From NCBI GenBank assembly GCA_905214625.1, contig CAJMMQ010000004.1, positions 1-64,000 on the forward strand: DNA of 64,000 nucleotides, in the 5' to 3' direction. A program made the translations under genes and the position numbers. Below, one piece after another: positions 1 through 8,118 of this stretch; within the stretch, counting starts at the first letter, position 1; the number at the start of each line of letters is the position of its first letter. The notes beneath the pieces were generated by a model. The model saw only the letters and a list, made by a program, of their open reading frames with translations, was not told where the DNA came from and did not search any database. Source of the stretch: an uncultured bacterium. Lineage in GTDB: Bacteria > Bacteroidota > Bacteroidia > Bacteroidales > Bacteroidaceae.

Positions 1-174
1 TTTCAGACTGATTTTGGATAACGCCTACAACTTATGGGTATGATACTGCGTATTGCCTCAAGTCGCATAGTGGGGCAAGGGGATATTGTGGGCAGAAGTG
101 GGTATTTCAGCCTCAATTTATCTGCTAATTCAGTGATGAGAGGACGTTTAGACGCAAGAAGGACGCTGAAGAGC

Positions 175-462
175 TTAGTTGCGGATTTGAGGTTTATCAT
201 TAGTAATACGGTTAGGCGAAAGATAGTTGCAAACAGGCTGGTTTTCTGAAGAATATGTGCCAAGACGACTCAACCCGTCAGGATAATCATAAGCATTCTG
301 CGCATCAGCACGAGTAATCGGACTATCGTCTTGGTAAACAGACAATACCGGATTAGACACTTGCGGAAGCGAGTCCTCAACACTATCAGTTATTCTATTT
401 GCATAAGAGTAAGCTACTTGTGCAAAAATACACGATAAAATAACAAAGTATTTCTTTTTCAT
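175..462 (-). CDS. Small secreted hypothetical protein (possible remnant)
   Basis: A 95-residue protein with a clear N-terminal signal peptide: Lys-rich start, then a hydrophobic stretch ending near residue 20 at AYSYA. The mature part is polar and has no domain I recognise. A stretch around residues 58-64 (YPDGLSR) faintly resembles the YYDGLGRP motif of Bacteroidetes RHS-type cell-surface proteins. It could therefore be the broken 5' end of such a gene, but none of the three minus-strand frames further downstream continues an RHS sequence. A TAnnTTTG promoter box lies about 30 bp upstream, which supports real transcription. Function unknown. Confidence 0.4.
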   Translation of the reverse strand: MKKKYFVILSCIFAQVAYSYANRITDSVEDSLPQVSNPVLSVYQDDSPITRADAQNAYDYPDGLSRLGTYSSENQPVCNYLSPNRITNDKPQIRN

Positions 463-491
463 AGGAAAAAACTTTATTGGTTAACAATTTG

Positions 492-499
492 CAAATATA
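492..499 (-). promoter_or_regulatory. Bacteroidetes -7 promoter box (TATATTTG)
   Basis: On the minus strand this reads TATATTTGC, a full match to the TAnnTTTG box, 30 bp upstream of the small secreted protein. No clear -33 element is visible. Confidence 0.5.
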
Positions 500-827
500 G
501 CGTTTTTTTATACAGAAAAAATATTTGCTTAAAAAAAAACACGATTTTAACCTTAATACACATTTGGTTTGTTATATTAACAACTTATATTGTTTAAGCC
601 AAACCGGACATAAGACATACATATAGTTTGCCTGTAAAACGTATATATTATCAATACAAAAAGAGCTGTATCATCAAAAAAAACATGTTAAAATACCATT
701 TAGAATAAAAATAACGATATTGATGATTAGGCTAAAAACAAGTAACTTATGATTGTAATAACAATAGGCAAAAGGAAGCAGAAACAAAAAGCGACCAATG
801 CACAACAAACTATTTTGACTAAAAAAA
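500..827. other. AT-rich intergenic stretch, no gene seen
   Basis: About 330 bp of AT-rich sequence between the start of the small secreted protein and the 3' end of cardiolipin synthase. I see no convincing reading frame, hairpin terminator or repeat here. Confidence 0.5.
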
Positions 828-2252
828 TCACATCAGCGGCGAGAATACACGCACAAGCGACTCCCACAGACGATGGGTGAACGACAGGCGGCGCGTGCTC
901 ATGTATTTTTCGTAATTAATACAATGTTTCATGTCTTCCATAAAAACCGACTTGATGCGCAGGGCCATGTCGCGGTCGTAGATAAAGGCATTGACCTCGA
1001 AATTGTTGTCAAAGCTGCGGAAATCGATGTTTGTCGAGCCACAGGTTGACAGGCTGTCGTCGCTTACAAGCAACTTTGAATGATTGAAGCCGGGCTTATA
1101 CAGATAAACCTTAACACCGGCATCGACGCTCTCCTGCACGTATGAGCGGCTGGCCCACTCTACAAACTTTGCATCGGAATGCAGCGGCACCATCAGCCTC
1201 ACGTCTACACCGGCAAGAGCCGCGGTACGCATGGCGAAGAGCACCGGCTCGGTGGGAAGGAAATAAGGAGTTTCCATGTAGACGTATTTCTTTGCCTCAA
1301 GCAGTATGCGCACATATCCCTGCATCATCTCTGGCCACGGACTGATAGGGCTGCTCGTAACTATCTGCATTATGCAGTTGTTGATTTCAACATCGGTGTG
1401 TGCAGGATAATAACAGCGGTTGCTGATGAGCGTGCGGTCAACAAAGAACCAGTCGACAAGAAAAGCGCGCTGTATGCCGTAGACGGCGCCTCCCCTTATG
1501 CGCAGATGCGTGTCGCGCCAGGCCGTGCCGTTACGCCCTTTTACATAGCGCATGGCTATGTTCATGCCGCCGATAAAGCCCACGCGTCCGTCTATAACGC
1601 ACAGCTTGCGGTGGTTGCGGTAGTTTACCTTGCTGGTGAATGCCGGAAACTTTACGGGCATAAATGCGTGAACGTCTATTCCGGCGTTACGCATGCGCTC
1701 AAAGAATGAGTTGGGAACATTCCAGCAGCCCACGTCGTCGTAGATAAAGCGCACCTCCACCCCGGCCTTTGCCTTGGCTATGAGCGCGTCGGAAACGAGA
1801 TTGCCCAAAGGGTCGTCGCATATTATATAGGTTTCAAGATGTATGTGATGGCGGGCTTTGGCAATATCGCGAAGCAGGGCATGAAAGAAGCCATATCCGT
1901 CGGTGTAGATGTCTGTCTCGTTGTTCTTGAACGGCAACGCCCAGTTCTGACTTGCAAAGAGCTTTATGAGCACATTGTGTTCTGACGGCAACACCAGATT
2001 TTGCTGCTCGGCAAACCCGAGCATTGAGCGCTTTGTGAGCTGGTCCATGCTCTGCTGGCTTATCATTTTCTCCTTGCGCGTGTTCTGTCCGAAAAAGAAA
2101 TAGAGCACGATGCCCACAACGGGAAGGAACACAAGCACCAGAATCCATGCCATGGTCTTGGCCGGCTGGCGGTTGTCCATTAGCACGGCTATCATCGTTG
2201 CTATCACAACGAAAGCATAGAGCAAGAAGAAAATCCAATGTACGTAAATCAT
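828..2252 (-). CDS. cls: Cardiolipin synthase (phospholipase D family)
   Basis: Joins two phosphatidylglycerol molecules to make cardiolipin in the inner membrane. The 474-residue protein has the classic layout: two N-terminal membrane helices (about residues 4-24 and 33-54), then two phospholipase D domains. Each domain carries an HKD motif: HRKLCVID near residue 215 and HSKLLVSD near residue 395, both followed by the conserved G/S and N residues. Length is normal for ClsA-type enzymes. It lies 116 bp downstream of dnaG on the same strand and could be co-transcribed with it. The phosphatidylserine synthase branch of the family is less likely because the N-terminal membrane pair is typical of Cls. 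Confidence 0.93.
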   Translation of the reverse strand: MIYVHWIFFLLYAFVVIATMIAVLMDNRQPAKTMAWILVLVFLPVVGIVLYFFFGQNTRKEKMISQQSMDQLTKRSMLGFAEQQNLVLPSEHNVLIKLFASQNWALPFKNNETDIYTDGYGFFHALLRDIAKARHHIHLETYIICDDPLGNLVSDALIAKAKAGVEVRFIYDDVGCWNVPNSFFERMRNAGIDVHAFMPVKFPAFTSKVNYRNHRKLCVIDGRVGFIGGMNIAMRYVKGRNGTAWRDTHLRIRGGAVYGIQRAFLVDWFFVDRTLISNRCYYPAHTDVEINNCIMQIVTSSPISPWPEMMQGYVRILLEAKKYVYMETPYFLPTEPVLFAMRTAALAGVDVRLMVPLHSDAKFVEWASRSYVQESVDAGVKVYLYKPGFNHSKLLVSDDSLSTCGSTNIDFRSFDNNFEVNAFIYDRDMALRIKSVFMEDMKHCINYEKYMSTRRLSFTHRLWESLVRVFSPLM

Positions 2253-2368
2253 ACCGTATGCCTTTTCAGTTTATCTAACCTGCCGGCGCATGAGGCGCAC
2301 GAGGCAGTATTTTAACAGCATCAATACAACGGCACCGGTCACGGAGCGTGAATATCCCGACTGGGCCG

Positions 2369-4294
2369 TCAAACTATTATCTGGCTGCCAAGTTCCTTGG
2401 CAATAGAGTTGCGTATAACCTGCATGTCCTTGTATTCGGCCATGAGGCTCATCATCTTTTCTGTATCGCCTGCCGACTGGGTTATCTCGCGCTTCAGGTT
2501 TTCCATTTTATGCTCCAGATAGTCCATGCGGAAGTCGAGTATAAGATGAACCACCTGGTTGCGCAGCGTGTCTTCATCACGCTTTACCTGCAGGCTCTGG
2601 CTAAGCTGAAAGTGGTCTATGGCCATGTCTGTGGCCACCCGACTAATCTCGATGTCGGGGTGATGTGTGAAGTAGGTTTCCGAGTTGAAGCCCTCGTCGT
2701 CGTTATGCTCCACGGCCTCACGGAGTATGCGGTTGTAAAGCTCGTTATTAAACTTCAGTCCGTCGGCACCGAGGTCGTAGCTGATATACTGCGACACGCT
2801 AAGGTCTATCTTGCCGCCGTCTTCGGTCTCCACGTCTTTATACAACACCTCACCGCCGTGGCGCACCACCATCTGCGTAAGCATGTATTCAACCTTCGAC
2901 TCCACGTCTTGCCCTGTGTCTACGCTCACGGCCACAGGCCCGGCCGCGGCCTTGGCTTCCTCGCGCCTTGCTTCCTTGCGCTGCTCTTCCAGCTCGCCCT
3001 GAATAAACTTGTTTACCGTGTTTACGAGCGTAGCCTCGCTGATGCCCAGCCGGTGCGAACATTCGCTCATGTATGTTGCCCTTGTTATCTGGTCCTGAAT
3101 TACCGACACGCTCTTCACAATGCTGCTTATTGCCTGCGAGCGCTTTATCGGGTCGGTTACGCCTTTGAGCAGAAGATTGGTCTTAAACTCAATGAAGTCG
3201 GTCTGGTGCGCTTCGATATAGTCGCGAAACTCCTGCGCGGTGTGCTTGCGCGCAAAGCTGTCCGGGTCGTCGCCGTCGGGCAGCAGCAGCACCTTTACAT
3301 TCATACCCTCGGCCAGCAGCATGTCGATGCCTCGTATTGAGGCATGTATGCCGGCCGAGTCGCCGTCGTACAGTACGGTTATGTTGCTCGTAAACCGGCG
3401 TATGAGGCGAATCTGCCCCGTGGTTAGCGATGTGCCCGACGATGCCACCACATTCTCCACGCCGCTCTGATGCATAGAAGTAACGTCGATATATCCCTCA
3501 ACAAGATAGCAGCGGTCGTTGCGCGTTATGGCCTGCTTGGCCTGATATATGCCGTAAAGCTCGTTGCTCTTGTGATATATCTGCGATTCGGGCGAATTGA
3601 CATACTTGGCCAGCTTCTTGTCGTTGTTCAATATACGGCCTCCGAAGGCCACCACGCGGCCCGTGATGGTGTGTACGGGAAATATCACACGGCCTGCATA
3701 TCTGTCCTGCAGCTGTCCGTTCTCCTTGCGGTAACACAATCCTGTGTCTATCAGATACTGCTCATTGAAGCCCTTTGCCAGGGCTGCGCGTGCCAGTGCG
3801 TCGCGTTCAGACAGCGCATAGCCCAGCTGAAACTTGTGTATCGTGTCGTCACGGAATCCGCGCGAGCGGAAATACTGCATGCCTATGGCCTGTCCCTCGC
3901 GTGTGTTCATCAGGTTGTCCTGAAAGTATTTCAGCGCCCAGTCGTTCACAATGAACATACTCTCGCGCTCGCTCGCCTCACGTTTCTCGTCGTCAGACAT
4001 CTCTCGCTCCTGTATCTCTATGTGATATTTCTTGGCAAGCCACCTCAGCGCCTCGGGATATGTCATCTGCTCGTGCTCCATGATGAAGCCCACGGGATTG
4101 CCGCCCTTGCCGCACGAAAAGCAGTGGCAATAGCCCTTGGCTGGCGACACCACGAACGACGGTGTCTTCTCGTTATGAAACGGACACAGTCCTTTATAGT
4201 TTACGCCTGCCTTGTGGAGCGAAACAAACTCGGACACCACGTCAACAATATTGGCGGCATCCATTATCTTGTCTATAGTTGCCTTGTCTATCAT
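2369..4294 (-). CDS. dnaG: DNA primase
   Basis: Makes RNA primers at the replication fork. The 641-residue protein has the CHC2 zinc-binding domain at the N-terminus (C37, H40, C58, C61), then the TOPRIM catalytic domain with EGYIDV and DGDSAG acidic motifs (about residues 255-335), and a C-terminal helicase-binding region. An upstream Met would add 45 residues, but that extension starts upstream of the promoter box at 4367-4374. The Met at 4294 (MIDKATIDKI) matches the usual primase N-terminus, so I chose it. The gene faces away from the META-domain lipoprotein, across an 0.8-kb gap that holds a 22-bp-period array. Confidence 0.96.
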   Translation of the reverse strand: MIDKATIDKIMDAANIVDVVSEFVSLHKAGVNYKGLCPFHNEKTPSFVVSPAKGYCHCFSCGKGGNPVGFIMEHEQMTYPEALRWLAKKYHIEIQEREMSDDEKREASERESMFIVNDWALKYFQDNLMNTREGQAIGMQYFRSRGFRDDTIHKFQLGYALSERDALARAALAKGFNEQYLIDTGLCYRKENGQLQDRYAGRVIFPVHTITGRVVAFGGRILNNDKKLAKYVNSPESQIYHKSNELYGIYQAKQAITRNDRCYLVEGYIDVTSMHQSGVENVVASSGTSLTTGQIRLIRRFTSNITVLYDGDSAGIHASIRGIDMLLAEGMNVKVLLLPDGDDPDSFARKHTAQEFRDYIEAHQTDFIEFKTNLLLKGVTDPIKRSQAISSIVKSVSVIQDQITRATYMSECSHRLGISEATLVNTVNKFIQGELEEQRKEARREEAKAAAGPVAVSVDTGQDVESKVEYMLTQMVVRHGGEVLYKDVETEDGGKIDLSVSQYISYDLGADGLKFNNELYNRILREAVEHNDDEGFNSETYFTHHPDIEISRVATDMAIDHFQLSQSLQVKRDEDTLRNQVVHLILDFRMDYLEHKMENLKREITQSAGDTEKMMSLMAEYKDMQVIRNSIAKELGSQIIV

Positions 4295-4366
4295 AAGTGT
4301 TATCACATCCCGCCACAGCCCTGCCTGCCACCGGCGGCGTATGGAAAGGCTGAAGCCGAACTCTTG

Positions 4367-4397
4367 CAAAATTAAATATAAATAGTGAGATAAACAA
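4367..4397 (-). promoter_or_regulatory. Promoter of dnaG (TTG-N20-TAATTTTG)
   Basis: Minus strand: -7 box TAATTTTG at 4374-4367 and a TTG -33 element at 4397-4395, separated by 20 bp. It sits about 70 bp upstream of the chosen dnaG start and inside the longer possible reading frame, which argues for the shorter protein. Confidence 0.6.
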
Positions 4398-4564
4398 GTT
4401 GGCCGACTGTTTTTGTTTAATCGAAACACAATATTTATCGGTAACGTTAAATGCCGGACATACTATACCTGAATGTCTGGAGGTTGTTCACAAGCAAATA
4501 ATGCTTAACGTCCAAATGACATTTTGCAAACCTGCCGGGCCTTCTTACACACAAAACGTAAGTT

Positions 4565-4828
4565 GAGAAAATACAACTTTTCAGACCGTTCCGGAGAAAC
4601 TTATGCCTTAAAATCCATCAAACGCGATACTGAACGTTATTCCCAATGCGACAAAACGACCAATAAAACAGCGAAAACGAACTGTTTAGACAATATAATA
4701 TGGCGCTTTTCAATGGTCAAAAGGCCACAAAACGCACCCCAAAACATCAGCTTTCGGCATGCAAAAGATATGCTTTCAGCACATAAAACACATCAAAAAG
4801 CCGCACACATCAGCAGCAAAACCTTATA
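4565..4828. repeat. 22-bp-period A/T-tract array (12 modules)
   Basis: Twelve consecutive 22-bp registers start at 4565, 4587, 4609 and so on to 4807 with no insertions or deletions. The clearest modules start at 4697, 4719, 4741 and 4763, with an A-tract at module start and a T-rich or CTTTC block near module position 11-15. Several early modules are degenerate. The reading frame that spans the array (4524-4829, plus strand) looks like a by-product of the repeat. The rest of the gap (4829-5130) shows nothing recognisable. Confidence 0.7.
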
Positions 4829-5136
4829 AACAGCTATAACAATGAGCGTTACATGCTGCACACTCATATCTGCATTATTCTCGTCCGATAGGATTTTATT
4901 TGCAAATACCGCAGTATGAGAGCGTCAACACAAATCAATATGTAAGTAAAACAGCCAATTCAGCGACATGAAACTAATCTGCTGCAAGACAAGGATAAAA
5001 GATTAATTATGACACCACAACAAGAAGATAAGAAAAGCATCACAGTCTGACATAATGCAATATGCAAAAAAAACGGAATTAAGCGAAACATTAGTTATTT
5101 ATGATCTTTATTTTACCTGTTCATAGATAATTTGCT

Positions 5137-5144
5137 TAAATTTG
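5137..5144 (+). promoter_or_regulatory. Promoter -7 box for META-domain lipoprotein
   Basis: TAAATTTG followed by C, matching TAnnTTTG, about 120 bp upstream of the lipoprotein start. The leader would be about 110 nt. No firm -33 element. Confidence 0.5.
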
Positions 5145-5262
5145 CAGCCGAAATGGTCAAAAAGGTCACAGCAATCAGGCTTCAGGCACAGGCCGGCAAG
5201 ACCGAAAGCAACCGACAACGACCTGAAATACAACATTTTATAAACTAAAAAAGGTAAAAAGA

Positions 5263-5703
5263 ATGAAGAAAGTATTTGTAGCATTATGCATGACCGGACT
5301 GCTTGCAGCCGCAACGTCGTGCAAGACATCAGGCAGCGCAGCATCATCAGTGTCTGCACTCAACGGAGAATGGAAGATAACTCAGGTTAACGGACAAGAC
5401 ATATCAAATGCAGACAACGAAAACGAAGCTTTCATAGGATTCGACGTTGACAAGAAGAGCATGTACGGAAGCACAAGCTGCAACCGCATATTCGGGCAGC
5501 TCGACGCCGACGCCAAGAAGGGCACGATATCTTTCGGCAACGTAGGAAGCACACGGATGATGTGCCACGACATGAAGACAGAGGAGCAAGTGCTCAAAGC
5601 TGTGAACGAAACAAAATCGTTCGAACTTAACGGCAGTAAAGAGCTTACGCTGAAATCGGCCGACGGAAAGGTGCTCATGACTCTGCAGAAGCGCAGCAAA
5701 TAA
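5263..5703 (+). CDS. META-domain (HslJ-like) lipoprotein
   Basis: A 146-residue exported lipoprotein. The N-terminus is a signal peptide ending in a lipobox (ATSC, Cys20). The rest is one META domain: NGEWKI near residue 35, a YGSTSCNR core, and STRMMC with its conserved Cys. HslJ-type META proteins are envelope proteins linked to novobiocin resistance in E. coli, but their biochemical role is poorly defined and I would not extend it. It has its own promoter and a terminator 140 bp downstream, so it looks monocistronic. Confidence 0.85.
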   Translation: MKKVFVALCMTGLLAAATSCKTSGSAASSVSALNGEWKITQVNGQDISNADNENEAFIGFDVDKKSMYGSTSCNRIFGQLDADAKKGTISFGNVGSTRMMCHDMKTEEQVLKAVNETKSFELNGSKELTLKSADGKVLMTLQKRSK

Positions 5704-5844
5704 CACGCGCAGAGACAGACTACGCGACATAAACAGGGGCCGACGGCGGCACCGTCGGGACGGGACAAAAGCAACGGCATGAGCCGCAAGGCAAGCCACA
5801 CCGCCCGAAACATCAGCCGCCACTGCCTCATAACACTTAAATAC

Positions 5845-5880
5845 ACGGGCAAAAACGTATGTTTTCGCCCGTTTTTCTTT
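5845..5880 (+). terminator. Rho-independent terminator
   Basis: ACGGGC...GCCCGT stem extended by an AAAAAC/GTTTT pairing, a short GTAT loop and a T-run. It closes the META-lipoprotein transcript. Its T-run overlaps the -33 element of the etfB promoter. Confidence 0.75.
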
Positions 5881-5908
5881 GGTAAAAAGCAAAAATAGTG
5901 TATTTTTG
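5878..5908 (+). promoter_or_regulatory. Promoter of etfB-etfA-acd (TTTG-N19-TATTTTTG)
   Basis: TTTG at 5878-5881 and TATTTTTG at 5901-5908, 19 bp apart, a textbook Bacteroidetes promoter. It lies 33 bp upstream of the etfB start. Confidence 0.8.
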
Positions 5909-5941
5909 CAATCTAAGAATTTTACAATTTAAACTTAATCT

Positions 5942-6811
5942 ATGAATTTGAAAATCATCGTACTTGCAAAACAAGTACCCGACACAAGGAATGTCGGTAA
6001 AGATGCGATGACAGCCGAAGGCACTGTTAACCGCGCCGCACTGCCGGCAATCTTTAATCCGGAAGACCTTAATGCCCTTGAACAGGCACTCAGACTGAAA
6101 GAACAGAATCCAGGCTCAACCGTAGGAATACTGACAATGGGACCTCCGCGCGCAGCCGAAATAATCCGCCAGGGACTCTACCGCGGAGCCGACACAGGAT
6201 GGTTGCTCACCGACCGTCTGTTTGCCGGAGCCGACACTCTGGCCACTTCTTACGCGCTTGCTACGGCAATAAAGAAGATTGGCGGAGCCGACATCATCAT
6301 CGGCGGACGCCAGGCTATCGACGGCGACACGGCGCAGGTAGGACCGCAGGTGGCACAGAAACTGGGCCTCGCTCAGGTAACATACGCAGAAGAGATACTG
6401 AAATGTGAGGAAGGAAAGCTCACAATACGCCGCCACATCGACGGAGGCGTAGAAACAGTAGAGACACCCATGCCGGTGCTTATCACCGTAAACGGAAGCG
6501 CTGCCCCATGCCGTCCGTGCAACGCAAAACTCGTTATGAAATACAAATACGCCACCGTTCCGCTCGAGCGCACGCCGGACATGCCTTATTCCGAGCTCTA
6601 CGAGACGCGTCCTTATCTTACGCTTAACCAATGGTCTGTGGCCGATGTAGACGGCGACCCGCAGCAGTGCGGACTGGCCGGCTCGCCTACTAAGGTTAAA
6701 ACCGTAAAGAACATTGTGTTCCAGGCTAAGGAATGCAAGACGCTTACTTCTGAAGACAGCCAGATTGAAGGCCTTATTAAAGAACTGTTGGACGAAAAGA
6801 TAATCGGATAA
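5942..6811 (+). CDS. etfB: Electron transfer flavoprotein beta subunit
   Basis: Small subunit of the electron-transferring flavoprotein, which carries electrons to or from acyl-CoA dehydrogenases. The 289-residue protein starts with the typical IIVLAKQVPDT and has the nucleotide-binding signature DGDTAQVGPQ at residues 127-136. It is the first gene of a three-gene plus-strand cluster with etfA (127 bp downstream) and the acyl-CoA dehydrogenase. Whether this Etf bifurcates electrons, as in clostridial Bcd-Etf, cannot be told by eye. Confidence 0.95.
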   Translation: MNLKIIVLAKQVPDTRNVGKDAMTAEGTVNRAALPAIFNPEDLNALEQALRLKEQNPGSTVGILTMGPPRAAEIIRQGLYRGADTGWLLTDRLFAGADTLATSYALATAIKKIGGADIIIGGRQAIDGDTAQVGPQVAQKLGLAQVTYAEEILKCEEGKLTIRRHIDGGVETVETPMPVLITVNGSAAPCRPCNAKLVMKYKYATVPLERTPDMPYSELYETRPYLTLNQWSVADVDGDPQQCGLAGSPTKVKTVKNIVFQAKECKTLTSEDSQIEGLIKELLDEKIIG

Positions 6812-6938
6812 AAGAACAAGCGGAGCTGGCATCCGGCATACATCGGCCGCAGCCGTCACGGCAACGGCGACAGCACAACTTAGTGCGCCGGACGATTACA
6901 TGCTCCCGGTTTTCTTTCACAAATAAAGCAAGTAAATT

Positions 6939-7961
6939 ATGAATAACGTTTTTGTTTATTGCGAAATAGAGGGCACTGTCGTTGCTGAAGTGTCTCAGGA
7001 ATTACTCACCAAAGGCCGCAAGCTGGCCAACCAGCTCGGCGTTGAACTCAACGCCGTGGTTGCCGGAACCGGCATCAAGGGCAAAGTGGAAAGCCAGATA
7101 CTGCCCTACGGCGTCGACAAGCTGTTTGTATTCGACGCTGAAGGACTGTTCCCCTACACATCCGCACCGCATACATCAATCCTGGTAAACCTGTTTAAGG
7201 AAGAACAGCCGCAGATTTGCCTCATGGGAGCAACCGTTATAGGCCGCGACCTCGGCCCGCGCGTGTCGTCATCTCTTACAAGCGGACTCACCGCCGACTG
7301 CACACAGCTCGAAATTGGCGACTACGACGACAAGAAGACAGGCAAGCACTATGACAACCTGCTCTATCAGATTCGCCCGGCGTTCGGCGGAAACATCGTT
7401 GCAACCATCGTTAACCCCGACCACCGTCCGCAGATGGCCACAGTGCGCGAGGGCGTGATGAAGCGCGAGATTCTCGACGAGAACTATAAGGGCGAGGTTG
7501 TTTATGCCGACGTTGCAAAGTATGTTCCCACAACCGACTATATCGTTAAGGTTATCGACCGCCATGTTGAGAAGGCAAAGAACAATCTTAAAGGTGCGCC
7601 AATCGTGGTTGCCGGAGGCTACGGCGTAGGAAGCAAGGAAGGCTTCGACATGCTTTTCAAGCTGGCAAAAGAACTCCACGGAGAGGTTGGTGCAAGCCGC
7701 GCCGCCGTTGACGCAGGATTTGTAGACCACGACAGACAGATCGGACAGACCGGTGTAACCGTTCATCCTAAAGTTTACATTGCTTGCGGCATTTCAGGCC
7801 AGATACAGCACATAGCCGGAATGCAGGACTCAGGCATCATCATCTCTGTGAACAACGACCCCGACGCTCCTATCAACCAGATTGCCGACTACGTTATCGT
7901 GGGCAACGTTGAAGACGTGGTTCCGAAACTCATCAAGTACTACAAGCAGAACAACAAATAA
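6939..7961 (+). CDS. etfA: Electron transfer flavoprotein alpha subunit
   Basis: Large, FAD-binding subunit of Etf, 340 residues. The C-terminal FAD domain is complete: GGYGVGSKEG (226-235), GQTGVTV (269-275), GISGQIQH (284-291) and the NDP-APIN-like segment near residue 312. It pairs with EtfB immediately upstream. The 127-bp and 157-bp spacers on either side hold no promoter that I can see, so the three genes are probably one transcript. Confidence 0.95.
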   Translation: MNNVFVYCEIEGTVVAEVSQELLTKGRKLANQLGVELNAVVAGTGIKGKVESQILPYGVDKLFVFDAEGLFPYTSAPHTSILVNLFKEEQPQICLMGATVIGRDLGPRVSSSLTSGLTADCTQLEIGDYDDKKTGKHYDNLLYQIRPAFGGNIVATIVNPDHRPQMATVREGVMKREILDENYKGEVVYADVAKYVPTTDYIVKVIDRHVEKAKNNLKGAPIVVAGGYGVGSKEGFDMLFKLAKELHGEVGASRAAVDAGFVDHDRQIGQTGVTVHPKVYIACGISGQIQHIAGMQDSGIIISVNNDPDAPINQIADYVIVGNVEDVVPKLIKYYKQNNK

Positions 7962-8118
7962 CAAAATAAACAGGGAGCTGACTGAAGCCGACGCAGACAT
8001 GGCGGACATGCCCGGATGAGCTGAGCCGAAAACGTGAAGCAAAAGCCAAGGACACAAGCCGCAAGACGGCACAGACAGAAAAGCAACTCCCATTTATCCC
8101 ATAAAAAGAAAAACAACA

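Noticed and set aside
3..263. 86-residue minus-strand frame as a continuation (frameshift) of the small secreted protein
   Set aside because: The frame has no recognisable RHS or other domain and stops before the window edge; nothing supports a frameshift.
3470..4375. 301-residue plus-strand frame opposite dnaG
   Set aside because: Shadow of dnaG: no start context, and the dnaG strand carries zinc and TOPRIM motifs.
4295..4429. 45-residue N-terminal extension of DnaG
   Set aside because: The promoter -7 box lies within it, and the extension has no primase homology.
4524..4829. 101-residue plus-strand reading frame
   Set aside because: It lies almost wholly within a 22-bp-period array, is Lys/Thr-rich low complexity, has no promoter or family, and 22 bp is not a multiple of three.
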